A stretch of DNA of 64,000 nt from Struthio camelus (Eukaryota > Chordata > Aves > Struthioniformes > Struthionidae): NCBI RefSeq assembly GCF_040807025.1, contig NC_090943.1, positions 23,775,213 through 23,839,212 on the forward strand. Reading direction: 5' to 3'. The notes beneath the pieces are model-generated. The model saw only the letters and a program-made list of their open reading frames with translations, was not told where the DNA came from and made no database searches. This document shows positions 22,897-37,300 of this stretch, piece by piece. Both the position numbers and the translations under genes were made by a program. How positions within the stretch are numbered: position 1 is the first letter of the stretch; each line of letters starts with the position of its first letter.

Positions 22897-25278
22897 CTGG
22901 GAAAGAGTAAAAAAAAATTTAAGATTAAATTAACAAACAGTTAACTAACAAAACAGCAACATTAACATACATTTTACAGCTTCTTCAGTTGCTCTATATA
23001 TATGCATACAAAAAGTTATCTCCTAGGTCTGGACACCTTGCATATTTAAAAGTGTAGCCAATGAATTTTCCAAATAAAACTCAAGCATACTCCTCCATCT
23101 AACAAACTTCCATAGATTTTAAACTAGACCATATATCTATACTTCGGGTAATTTCAATGTGCAACATGAAACCCCATTTATCTTCTGTTCTGCTCATGAA
23201 AAAAAAATTACAAACCTATTTTAAGTGATAAAACAAATTAGGCGAAGTATGCAGCCACTTACTTTACCGATATGTGTCCTACCACCCCAAATAAGTTACT
23301 TCTGGGGGGACAGGGCGACAAATACTTAAATAAAGTTGGGAAAGACATCCATCTTGAGTTATGAAGTAAAACTATTTTATACAGTGAAAAAACTTATTCT
23401 CTTCTTAAGGCCAATTCAAAACTTTTCCCATAATAAGCTCAGTCCAATCACTGCGTAGCCCCAAAACAGAAAGCCTCTTGCAGCTTCTTTATATGGGGAA
23501 ACTACATAAGCTTTATTGAACATTCATAGTCCATCCACTTCTTTCTCAAAATGAACAGAATTCTCTCCATACTACCACAGTAAGATATTTGAAACAAAAG
23601 TACACGACAATATACACATTTCAGAAATTACACAATACCAGCCCAAGCAGCAGATAACCTTGATCATTAAATGATATAGAGATGACTGATTTATGTACCT
23701 TTTCTTTAGTTTTTCTTAGAAAAATGGATGCGTTCAAAGTTTGTCAGATCTTGTATGGTTTTTTTCTTTTGTTTCGTTTTAAACCAAATATACAACATCA
23801 ATAAAAAGCACTTTGGAAATAATTGCATTGAATTATTTTTCCATTGTGTTTAAAATTAAACTTTTATAAGACAAAATTTCTCCTTTAAATATCATCTATA
23901 GTCCTTTATGTTTAAATTAATTTAAAACTTAAATAGGAAAAATATTAAATTACTTGGTGTAAGGCGTTTGCGCAGGCTGACCAGGTAGTCCTGAGCTGGC
24001 AGATGGAGTAACTGTGCCTTGGCTGAGAGAAGGGAGTTGTTCAGGAGGAAGATTATAGCCTTGAATATGGCCCATCTGTGCATTCCCTGCCACCAAATAT
24101 GCATTACTTTGAGGTTGCCCTGGATAAACCTAGGAAGTTAAATACAGGAACATAAAAAATAAAACTGAGGAAATTATTGGTACTTCATATCTGACTTTAG
24201 AAGTTAAAAACAGTCTATAAAATCTTTTATTAAAGGTATTTTCAAGGAAAGCCTCTCATTGTCTTCTATTTAGTGTACCAGTATGAAAAAAATACTAGAT
24301 TTTCAAAGGGCAGTATTTACATATCTATACTCACACTCCAGTACATAAAAGGTGAAATAGATAATTGGACAACTTGTATTCTAAATTTTATTTCAATTAT
24401 CATCATTCGGGATTATTAGAACTTCTCACTTTTGAATTGGAAATGCTAAAGGATTTAATTTGTAAAAATTAAATTAACTGTAAAAAATCACAGTTCAAAG
24501 TAGAAACTAATTTTTGATGCCCAGATAACTTTCACCATGCAGAGTCGTTAAAATGAAAAGTCAAATATATGCTATTTTCCTATCTTTAGCTAAACATTTC
24601 ATGTAGGTAACTGTAGAGACTGTCATTGTAAAATTATTTGAGCAGTAGGGGAAAAGGTCTTTAAAAGTCTCAACTGCAACTAAGGTTACGTTTTACAACT
24701 AACCAGAGTATAAACCTGTTAGTAGATGCATTAGATTCTCTGGATTCTAAAATCAAAACTAAGTTTCTAAAATATGCTTTACTTGACTCATTAAGTATTT
24801 GGCTTAACACAGAAATTGCTAGAAGAAATTATCAGATCTTATGCATAGCTGAGTTTATGTAAGCTAATGATATATGGTCCTTCAATCTTAAGACCCGTGA
24901 ATCTCAGATAAAGTATCCATAGAAGAATTATCAACATTACAAAAGAATTTTAGAATTCTTTATTTAGGCAGCAAGGATAGGAGGCGTCCCAGCTCTTCAG
25001 CACTTTTTACTGGCTCATCTACACCCTAAAATCCTGTTTTTCCTTCTTAGAAATATGCCTATTCATAAAACACTAAAATTGTTTAATACCACCATGACAT
25101 GATTATTATCGTATGTGGATTGAGGACCTCTCATCGCTTGCCCTAATGACACTGTGCAAAAATATGCATCTTCATTTTTAGAAGACAGTGAAAGTAGGTG
25201 CATATTCATAGGAAGCTGAAAGAACCAATTCTGTGCCAATGTTTATATAATAACGCAGGAATGGGGACAGAATGAGAG

Positions 25279-25327
<49 letters not shown>

Positions 25328-28300
25328 TGTACATACATACACACACATAGACACACACACAGATATAGTTGGCTCCAGTTTGTGTCTATTCATTTGAAAA
25401 GCAAGTGAGTTATTGGTAACCAGCCTGAAATACTAAATATTCCTATAAACAGAAAAATAATATAGCAAGTGTGCTTTAGACTATGGAATTACAACATTCA
25501 AATATTTAAAAGATCTTTCAAAGATACCACAGTATATGAATAAGGTAAAAGGTCTACTCAGAGATAAAGTGAACTACATGCAAGAGCTGGCATAAGAGAA
25601 TTGTAATTTGTAACTTCAGTAATTTAAAAGCTAAGTGCTCTCTATTCAGATTTTGAAAAAAAGGAACTAAAAAGAGAATGATTTTAGGGTGGGGAAGGCA
25701 TATTCTTAAATGTTAATTTAATTCCTTTCGTTTTTTACTTTATTTGACCCACAGGGCAAAGGCCTGGTCGGCTTTAATTTTTTCATTGTATACTTTGTGT
25801 GCCACTCAAAACACAGGATAGGCTTTTTTCTTGATCAAACTGCAGTCAATGGAGCAGAACTAAAATTTGTCAGAACCTGAAAAAGGAAGATTTTCCAAAG
25901 CTTTCAACTGAAAAACAAATAAAATTTTGCTTATACACAAGGATTTAAGAGAAAACGCTGATCTTTCACTTGAGCCTATTTCTGGAGGAGCAAGATAGTT
26001 ACCTTAATACTAGGTTACAATCAAGACCATAAAAAGAGGTTTTCAACTCTAGGGGGTGGAGGAAGAGGCTCAGAAACAAAAGCCAAATCACGACCTGCAA
26101 TCAATATGCCACATACAGTAGAACATGCAGAATCCTACAAAATTTACATACATTCATTTTAATAATGTATATAAACATACTGTAAGAATTATTTGGGCAA
26201 GTTTTATACAAAAGTTACCTCTGGTGAGAAACTGTTTACCACTAGTAATTTATAAGAAATCAACTGTATGTAGCTCAATATGGTCTTGATAATATCCATG
26301 CCTATTAAATATTACATACATACCTGAGAGCCAGAAACACCAGATGACGGCATATAATACTGTTGGTTTTGCAGTTTTGCATACATGGAGTACATTGGGT
26401 CTTCATTCATCAACTTGTTATACAAAGAAAGAGCCTCCATTGCTTTAACATTGAGCTCTGAAAGTTCTGAATGTTTCCTAAAAAATATATTATACATCTT
26501 AATCTACATTTTAGCTAACTTCAATACAGAACAGACTATACAGGGGTCCTATCACGAGGTGCGATAAGCAAGTTATTCTTACAACCTGTGAAGCGATGCC
26601 TGACAAGTGCCATAATCCCAAACAGTGTAACACTACAAAATATTATGTGACAAGAAAAGAAACCCTTCAGACCTGCTCCCAAATGAGAAGCTGCTAATAA
26701 TTACACCTACTTTCTTTGCCAGTATTCACAGAAATGATAAAGAGTACTGTAAGTAGCAGTGTCTCTAAAAATGAGCCATAATTTGAGTCAAAACATATAT
26801 GTACTTTTTTACCTGTCTATATCTTCCAATTTTTCATCTATGAGAGGTCCCATCTGGTGGCATATTGCTAGAACAGAAGAACATTAAAATATACCAGAGT
26901 AATAAAGATTTCAAAGTATTTCCATACTTCAATTCAGAAAGCAGGAGGAAAAAAAGCAGCTAGACATGCTTAGATATTAATCAAAAGGTTTTAAAGATAA
27001 TCTCTAGGCCAAAAAATTTACAGTAACAGATGCAGCATCATGAAAAATCTAAGAATGAGATCCAGCTAAAATTTTCAGTAGTGGTAGTGGTTAAAATTTT
27101 CAGTAGTGGTGGTAGTGGTACAGAGACAAGGAATCCTCATAAGAACAAAAATAAACAAATAAAAAATACAAATGTAAAACCCAGGGGGCATAAAGCAACA
27201 TTAGTTGCAGATAGTTGTGGCATACAAAAGAAAGTAAATAGCATGCTGAAACTATTTTGCATAAAAACTGTAGGTGAAACTAAAGGGCGGTCTTTCTTCA
27301 AGGAAGACAATCCAGCACTGGACCCTGGCTCTTTTGTGCACTCAACATTATTACTACCAAAAAGACTACCTATGGAAACAGTGAAGGGGAAAACATGTTG
27401 CCATTATTCAGATCACGTAAACATTAAAGGTACTAACAACACTTTCCTATTTTACTAGAATCCGAATATGCTGAGAGGAGAGACTCTGTCACAAAGTAAG
27501 GCTTTCTCAAACCACTAACATACCACACAAAAAAACAACACAAACTTACAGAAGTAGAACAGAAGAGTTAAACACGCACCTCCCAGCTTTCAACACAAGG
27601 ACTCAAGGGTCTTGTAACTGCCAAGTGAACCCCAATCAACTAATAGAAAGACTGATTCTGCCAGGTGTAAAAAGTGATACAAAATAAGTGGACAAGGAAG
27701 CTGAAATGGGATACTTCAACCCTGCTCCAGAGTGCAAAATATACCACTTTCTGAAGTAATAAACTATTTAGTAATCTGATCAATCGCAACAGTCATGCAA
27801 CATTCAAACAGAGAGGAGAAAAACAGATTCAGGCACCAAAGATGACCCAAATACATTATAAGCAGCTTTGGAGTTCGTGTCTTCACTCCTAGATTTCCAA
27901 GCTTAGGGTCACAGAAGGTCCTGAAAACCTCTAGGCCATAATGGGTGAAAGAGTATCACTTATGTGTTGGCTTTCCTTGAAGGCAACTCCAGGTGAAAGA
28001 GGAGTTGGATGAGAGTCATCCATCTACTTCTCTGAGCCTGGAATCAGAAGCATATTGGTAGAAATACTGCAAAAAGATTTAAAGCTTGGTGTAAATTCTA
28101 TCTATTTTCATATAGAACGCCTAGTGTGTTAAAAGGCATGACAAGTACTGCTTAGAGGCCTGTACACTAACATTAAAACAGTCAACCACAAAGTTAATAT
28201 GTAGGAGAATGCTGCATGTATCTCATAGGTTCCCATTATCTATAAAGAGAACTGGCAGATTAGTATCGAAGAAAGTTAAGCCCTGAGAAAGCATCCACTG

Positions 28301-31300
28301 AATATGGATGGCAAATAGATCCTCACTTCATAAGAGAACCCTCAAACACCTAGAATTGCCTGCAAGTCAAGTGCACAGAGCAAAGAACTTAATTAGGACA
28401 TACACTGAAACAGATCCTTGCCCACAAACAGTAAATTCTCAATCACAAATCAGATCTCTGTGGGAAAAAGCCTGAGGTATACTACTATGACTGCCTTCAA
28501 AGCACTACAGCTGCAGCTACAGACTATGTTCTGTTGCATCAGCTTTCAAGGTAACCCAAATTACTTTAAAAAATAAATATTCATGAAAAAATTCCTAAAA
28601 TAGAAAATGTCTGGTAAGCATCAAGGGGTGTGTGTGGGGGGGGGTGTGCATGCACGTGTGTACATTTAAAAATAGCTTGTAGTCTTTTTGTTGCAGATTT
28701 TTTTATTCCTTTCCATAGTTGCTAGACATATCAAAGAAGAAAAAGTTTAATTGTTTGAATAAAAATAAAAGAAAAACTAGTATTCCCCCCAAGGATTCAA
28801 TAGTCTCGCCTGGTGGTTACTACAGGCACTGAAACTTTTGGAAGCAAAACAATGTAATGGATATTCAGGATATGAAGTACTAGTTTGAACAATTTTTCCA
28901 CAGCAATATTTGAAGAAGTAGCTAATTTTGTTCGGTGATCCCAGAAAAGAATTACTAAACATCAAATCCTAAACATTTAGCAGCAAGATTTTTTCCAGTT
29001 TTTTCCAAAAGTCAAGTCAGGTTGGTAGAAGAATACTGAACTTCCTTATAAAGCTAAGGACACAGGGAATGGCACTTTTGGTTCCGCTATCAAATCAGGT
29101 GGAGGCATCACTCTCTTACTGTTCCATAGTCTGAGTCGAAAATCAAGAAAAGGATCCCCTGATCAGATCAAAGATACCATGCGAATCACTGTCAGTTCCT
29201 ACAAGGTTAAACAGCCAACAAGAACTAAGAGAACATCCTCTTTTCTTCATAGCTGAAAAATCAATGCGCAAAGTGCAGGACCATGTTCTTAGAAAAAAAG
29301 AACACCATCCAGTTTCAACAAATGTGCTCCCAACGTGAATGTAATTACAAATATTCTAAAGGAGAACTAGGCTCCAAGGAAGCCTTGAACATACATTATT
29401 GCATTACAGAATTAATGGACAGGAGATTCTCCAAACAGGTAGCAAAAGCAGGGTAATAAGCGCTAATGCAGCTAAGTGGACCAAACTGAGTATCATAATC
29501 AGCTCTTCCAGGATGTAAGACTTTCCATACTATTTAAATGGAGATAAACTTTACTCACAATCAGTTTAAAAGACTTTCCGCTAAGTATATTTTCATATTT
29601 TCAAGACGCTGACCTTATTCAGCGAGTATACAAATCTTGTATCTCTCAACTACAGGATCTTACATCTGAGTTGTAGAATCCAGATCCTACATCGTAGTGG
29701 GAATTGATGCCCCACCTCAAATATAAGGCAAAATATTGTGGATTAGCAGTACCTACCCTCTAAGGGGTAACAAACATCTTCAAATTCCCACTAAGTTTCT
29801 TTTGGTATATTTCACCCTCTCATTTAAAAGAGAAAAATGCTTTCTTGGGCTCCATCCTTGACAGGTTGCCAAACTCTGCATAATATCATCTGACGTTCTT
29901 CATAGTCACAGGACCACAACTTTATGTGTCATTCTTGTATAGGTATCACAATAACTTCTGTTTGACTACAGCAAAACTTCCAATTACAAAAGGCATATGA
30001 ATCTGTAAATTACATGATGAATTACTACCTCTTGATATAAAGCAGCAGCTTAGCAAAGTGTTTTATTTAGAAAGGAGGTCCTAATGTTCAGCCATATATG
30101 GCAATTGGTTGATCAGCATACCTTTAATTTCTTTGCCTCTGTCCAGAAGTAATCCCCTTCCTAGACAACGGCCTCTATAACTACATTTTTGGCACCTGAA
30201 GGAATAAAACCATTCACATTTCTTATTATCCCCCTTCAGCTTTGGTGAGGCTAGAATAGGTGCAGCCACATGTCATTGACTTGCAGTTCCTAAAAGGCGA
30301 TAGATATATTTACAGATGTGATGAACCAGATGGATGTGAGAAGACGGGAGATATCCAAGCATTTATCTCAAACACTTTTTCTTATTTAACTTCTAGATAG
30401 GTCGGGAATCTGCCATTTTCTTAACAAACTCTGGTCACACGTGAATTATTTTTTTAAGCTGATGCAGAATGGTGCACAAAGGGCTAGACAGTCTTCTGTC
30501 CGATAACGGAGACATTTCTTTACCTTCCTTCTCTCCCCCTTCCAAGATCTGTGCTGCATCTGTCGACCTGGGTAGGACAGCCTCTTTGAAGAGGAAGTCT
30601 AGTCCTTAAGACTCAGAACAATTCAGACAGTCTAAAGTGTCTGTAGCATTCTGTAAGGTAATACCTACTGCTGGAGTCTTACAGGAATATGCACGTAAGT
30701 TGAAAACGTGGCACACTCACAGGTCTATTCTAAGTCATAGTAATATTTCCGCTACCTCTCATCGAGTCTTCTCCCTCTCCCAATTCATGTTGGGCTATTC
30801 TCTGAAGGAAAAAATGGATGAATATGAAATTAACTATTCCTGGGTCTTGAGAAAAAAAAAGATGTTGGAATATAGTTTCCTCAAGAGAGGAAGGGGTTTG
30901 CTTTAAGTTAACATTCTGCACATTGGTCTCTTGCATGTGGGAAAACAGGAAGTAAGACGACAATTAAGGCTCAGGCACTTTCCTCAGACATGTTTGTGGT
31001 CCATGTAGGAAGCTGAACTAGTTTCAGTATAGTTCCAACTTGTTTTAGTGTGGGTAATTACTGGAGAGAAGAACAAGAAGCATGAGATTTTCTTACCCTC
31101 AAGATGAAGCAATTCTGGGAGGTCTGGCTGGTCATCAGATGGATCTGCACTTTGTAACATCTGCAAGAGTTGGTCCATTTTATCCTAGAAAACAAACGGT
31201 GAAATTACTGTGCATGTGTGTTTGGGGGAGGGGCAGAAGAATTAGCACTCGCAGGGTAGTAAATTAAAGCAGTTTTTATAACTTCTACCTGAAATACCTT

Positions 31301-34300
31301 CAAATAAATACAAATCATATATGCCACTTTACAAGAAGTAAGACGGTTAAAGAAGGAGAAGTCAAATAATAAAAATGATCATAAGTAATGAGTAAAATGT
31401 GCAGTATAGCTTTTTAACTCCAGAAGTCCTTTGAGACATTATTTCCTGACCAGTTTCTATTTTTCATTCTACTTATTACATACGCAATACTACCACCTAG
31501 TGGGATCAGTGCAAATGTATTTACAAAATACAAAGGAAAGAGACTGGAAATAACTGGAAATAACTCTAAGACAGTGCTCAAGATGGGCATCTCTGAGGTA
31601 TCTTGAAGCATTTAAAGCAAACTTGAACACAAATGCATCACTCCACACTCAGCTTCTAATCTAGAGGTGCACAGCTGTACAATCCTAGAGTAGGGCCACA
31701 AATTGAATGCAGTTTCCCAATTCAGTTTCAGAAATTCCCAAGACCATCAAGATACATGAATACATAAGAAGATGGTAGATTAAAAAAAAAAAAAGTTAAA
31801 TTTAAACCAACCTTTCCTTCCCCTTCTCTTTTGGTTATGTTCTCTTGACAATTCAAAATGCTTCTGACGTACAGGCTGAAAGGGTTAAACAGTATTTGTT
31901 TAAATGTACCAGATGCTGAAAATAAGTGTTAGTATCATACTTACTTCATCAATATAAACTGGTTCAGGCTCAGGTTCTATTGTCTCTACTTGAACTTCAT
32001 CACTGAACTGCACTGTCTTCTTCTCAGCTTTCACTGTAAAATAAAAGGAATTACAGAACAATTATGTAATGTTCTACAACTAGCATTTTGCCCAGTTACG
32101 AGCTTTGCATTTGAAACATCTAGTGTAAAATTACCGTTCTGTTGAAATTTGGAGGAAATAAAAAAAGTTACTTCTGATGACAGAATATAAGGATTTCTGA
32201 AAGTTTCAAGCACATTACCCCCCTCCAAAAACCCCAGAACTTACTCCTAGTGAAAGAAGAGAAAAAAAAAAAGCACCAATGCACACAGAGGGGAAAAAAT
32301 CGGGCTTAGAAACCAAGATCAATATCCAGGTGAAGAGATAATTCGGAGAAAAGCTGCTGTTGCCTATAGAATTTATCTAGCTGTCAATGGGACCGTCAAA
32401 TGAGTTTCAAGGAAGCTACTGAGAAAAAGGGCAGCCAGCAGTAGGCAGCAAAATATTTTTTCAGCAGATGACACCATGGGCAGCCTTGGTCTGACATACA
32501 GGACTGTTTGTGAGAGCCCAGCAAGGGCTCCTTGGTTTGACTTTGACTTGCAACTAAATTCTGAAGTAAAATAAGAGAAAAAACAGAACTACACCACTAC
32601 AGAAATATCCTTTGAAGCATAGCAAGACCTAATACGCATAAACAATGTTACTCACTCATTTCTGGCTCAGCAGAGAGATCAGCTGTTACAAAATTGGATG
32701 GAAACAATCCTATACCCTGATGAGTTTCACCTTTCCACCAATTTGGATCACTAAAAATTCAAACAAAAACATACACACATTGAAAAACTCATACAAAAAG
32801 GGTATTTTTCCTAGGAATTACACGGTATGAGATATTTATATTACCTGCACATACATACAACTTGGATCTATGCAGAAATATTTATACAAGAAGCCACCTG
32901 TATGACAAAAAAATCTAGGAGATACTTAAATACAGCATTCAATATGGAATCCAACTGCAATAAAATATGTTTACAACATATGCTTCTATACAGCAGACAT
33001 GATTATTCTTGATTTTTGCAGAAGGGTTATACTGTGGTTTTATTGGTTCATCTTTTCCAAAATATCCTGATAGGGACTTATGAGTGAGAACTCTACAGGA
33101 ATCCAAAAAGCAGCTATTTACCTGGGTAATAACATCTACTAGAATAGTTTAAAAATTGTGGTAAGGATAAAGAGCTTTCACATTCTCTCTTACTAAAAAA
33201 AAAAATTAGGGATAATTTTCCCCCACAGAGAAGATAATTCTGAAGTTGACTGTGGGAAGGTTTCTGCATCTTCTTTGAATCAGCCTGCAGAAAAACAGGG
33301 CAGCGGACTGAAATGACCCCACATCTACCCTGCTATGGTATTCCAAGAAATCAGTGCAGTGGGGTATTATGAATGTACGAGTTCAGCTTTTCATTTTGCA
33401 GTGTGCTGTTTCAGAATAACTGGAATTGAAAGCATTTTATAAGATCATACCGTAAAGAAATACATAAGAAAGTAGACAGGGAACCTTAAATACAGCCTGA
33501 GTCAAAGTTGTATCTGGCTAAGGAGAACTTGAAATGTTAGCTCTATAAAGTTCAAATGTATATTTAATTTTTGCAAAATGCTTTTGCTGATATTGCATAT
33601 GTTGAGTCAGCAAAACAAATCTGCCATTCTGGAAAGACCACTTTTTCTGCCAGGGATTGCATACTTAAGAGGATTTTGGCCAAGACAGCCACAGGAGCCA
33701 AGACTTGTTTTAAAGCAAGCAAGGTCTCACTGCATTAAAACCTTAGAATATACTTCAGTACTTAAACACAGATTTGCTCCTGACAGTATTGCTATCAGCA
33801 TCCATCACCACCCATGGTACCTTAGCAAAGCAGAATGCAATTATAGAGTTGGAATCTATGAACCTAGAAAGCAGTAAGAGGTAATATAGCTTAAGTGCTG
33901 AATGAAATTTTTTGATATTTTATATGAATGAGAGCAATACGGTTGTTTTATGAATATACGAGAGAGAAAGAGGGAGCGAGAGAGAAAATGCAAAAGAATG
34001 CCAAATTCATGTATAAAAACAGAAAGACAATCAATCCTAAAATGGTTCTTCTCTGGATAAAGAAGGGATCCAGATAGACTAGTGCTGTCATAAACGAAAA
34101 GAACATTAGAGATGACGTGAAAAGTAAGCTCCAACTTACAAAAAGATAGCACCATTTAATTCTAAGCTTTCAATTTTAACAGGAAAGTATATATAAAATA
34201 TAGGCTGCATTGCCATAATTTTAATACACTTATTCAATCTTCTACTGCATCTATTCAAACCCAAATTTGGCTGAAACCCTCAGGAGTTGAGTGTGAAATA

Positions 34301-37300
34301 CTCAAAATAATTCATTAGCACTAATATACACCTCAGAAAAAAGAAAAACAATACAATAAAAAATGGTAAGGGCAAATCAAGAAAATTTAGAAATCGTTTT
34401 ATTTCCCTATTAAAAACTCTCTACAAAGTTATGAGTCAAGGAATTTGGTTACAGAGTGAAAATCCACCCTTGAAAAGCATAATGGGAACATCAGAGCGTG
34501 AATGTGAAAATTACAAATGAAATAAATATCAGATGTTGAGATTGATGATTTAACATTTTAAAAAATTAAACACAAACAGTGCAAGTCTAAAGATAATTTT
34601 CTAGTATGCAACCTATACAAGTTACCTGTCATCAAGTATAGTTATAAGTTCTCCAGCTTTAAACGTTAATTCATTGTCTTCAGCAGCCTCGAAATCATAG
34701 ATAGCACGAACCTTTCGGCCCTCATGTTTGTGGTTTGTTAGAAGGCTTGAGGTGCTCGGATACAAAGTGGAAAGTGCTGCTTGCTGCTGCCTTTGTTCTT
34801 TTAGTGACAGTTCAATAGCTACAAAAGAAGATATTCATATTAAAACTCTAAATATAAATGTGTTGAATGATTTGAAAATTTAATTCTATAGAAACTTTCA
34901 GTATAATTCCATTCTTATTGCATCATAACCAATTTCTTCCTTTCACTTGGAAATGACCATAAAAAACAAAAGATATTTTAAAATTAGCGAGCCCCCATTG
35001 ATGTTAACAAAAGATCTACCAAGGTTTTCAACTTGGACAGGACCTGGATGAGTGAGGAATACTCGAGCAAAAATCGGGGTAATTCAGTGAAGTCACATAG
35101 GGCTAAACCCTTTGAATAAACTGTGAAACATAGAATTTTAACGTTTTGTAATTCTTTTTTATTACAATCTTGGACTGATAGACAATATTTAAATTCTTAC
35201 TAGTATATAAATGATGTTCAACTTATACCAGATTGCTTGAAATCATGAAAAGATACAGCTGTTTCACAGTGTTTCTCTGTCAGATCTGGAGTTTTTAGCC
35301 TGGATTCCTAAAGAAGCAAGAGTTATGTGCTTTTGCTTGTCTATTTGTCCATCCTTTTTCTCTCCCTATCCCTCCCTGAACAATCTTGAGCCTCTTGGCC
35401 TTTTTCAATTAAACTTGAGTGAGGGGAAAATAAAGAAAAAAAGAAATAAAAAAAATGGTGTCAATCGTATTAAGCTACTCCAAGTCTATGAAATAGACGA
35501 CCATGTATGTATGAGATTGGACAGAGGTGAGGACGCAAAAACAAGAAATGATAGACTATCACAGGAAAATAAACAATGAAGAACCCACATAGAAATCTCA
35601 GCCTTGAGCCTTGCATCCATAGGAAGCCAAACTTTGGTGACTCTACCGTTGAAGGGGCTACTGACAACATATACAGATGGCCCAACAGGGGTTTAAGTAA
35701 AAAACAAAGCTATACTATGTGACATCTGAAGAATAACAGCTGAAGAATTTATCTATCACAGGCGAGAAATTGCAAACATCCACCAAACAAAAACTCTATT
35801 CATGCTATGAAGATTTTACATACCCATTGTCAGGTTCATTAGTTACACGCACCCAAGTGAACAGCCTTTGTTACAGCTTTAAGCCCAAAGCTTGTACTGT
35901 GTACAGGGGCTAACCTTTTATCCCTTTTGCTGCTGCTGCAAAGTCTGACCTCAAAAAATAGTAACTACATCACGAGGATCAATCCACTTTGAGAATAATT
36001 CTTTGCACGTATCTGGCGTAGGATTGGTAAATGACATATGCCTTGATATAACAGTAAATCAAAAGCAAGCATTCCACAGTTGTTTTCCGGGGCCACAGTG
36101 AGACATTTAACAAACATTATGCTTAGAACAACCAAAGGCTTAAAGTTCTTTAAGTATAAAGGAAGCATTATACAAAGAAATAAAGTTCAAAGTGTACCTA
36201 AAATACTGAATCCAATTTTGTATACCACTTATGCTACAAATATTATCATCTGCTGCCATCAGATGTTTAAACTCCAAATAAATGTGTTTCACTGGCCCCA
36301 GGAAGAGAGAAAAATGTAAATGCAGAACTTGTACTAAACATTTTCTTAATGGAGCACGTCCTTAACATCAAATTTAGCAGACTATTACAGTGTTATTTCA
36401 GTTTGGCAAGGTCAAGGAAAAAAAAACGATCGGGAATTATTCAACTTGGTCTTACCTATAGAGTAATTTTGATCTCTAACCCTCTAAGAATTGAACAGAA
36501 GAGAGGGAATGGAAATCATAACCACAATCGAAAAGTATACTATTCACAGCAAGGAAGGAGGCAAAACATTTTTTCCTGCTTTATTAGATATTTTTCATTA
36601 AATTGATTAGGTCATCAAGTAAACACACTCACCCTTAGCTAAATCCTCCTCTTCCTTTTTGTTAGCTACTGTACCAGGATCTTTGGCAACTAGAGCTGGA
36701 CTCGCTTTTGCCTGTTCAGCAGCCTAGCCAAAAGCAAAAAGATGTTAAAGTGGATTCAGAGAAAAACTGTGACAACGTATTACATTCACCACTACATTTT
36801 GATATGTATTCATCTGCGATATAACAATCAAAAGTAAACCGGAGCGTTTCATCCCTCAAAGGAACATTTTTAAGACAGAGATTTCATTTTGTTTGCCAAA
36901 TGCATTATAGAATTCATGATTACAAACTGCAGAATACAGAATTGTGGATAAAAAGAATTTCTGATTCCTTTTAAGAATAACCACAAGATTTATTATACCT
37001 GCGAACCAATAGCTGGAAAAGTAACTCCTTGTTCCTTAAGATTTTTTATCATAGCAGATATTAAACTAAGCTGTGGGTCGTTCTTGAATTCATCTGTCCA
37101 TTCCACCATAAGAGCTTTCAGCTTTTCACAGACTTTTGGATGACCCTAGAGAATAGCAGAAACTAGTTAAATAATTCAGCAATCTTTTCTTAATTCCTTA
37201 ATTTCACATTAGATTATGAAATAATAAAATTGTAGTCCTTCAAATTCTCTTAATTTCCTAGTCCAAATTGCAGTTCTCTTTTGCAGCACACTGGGTAAGT

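Larger units (their letters stand above)
26868..31096 (-). other. STAM: STAM intron 10
   Basis: This 4.2-kb intron has a short tandem duplication at 27067-27119 and a GT/G-rich simple repeat at 28626-28660. No nested gene was seen. Confidence 0.9.
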
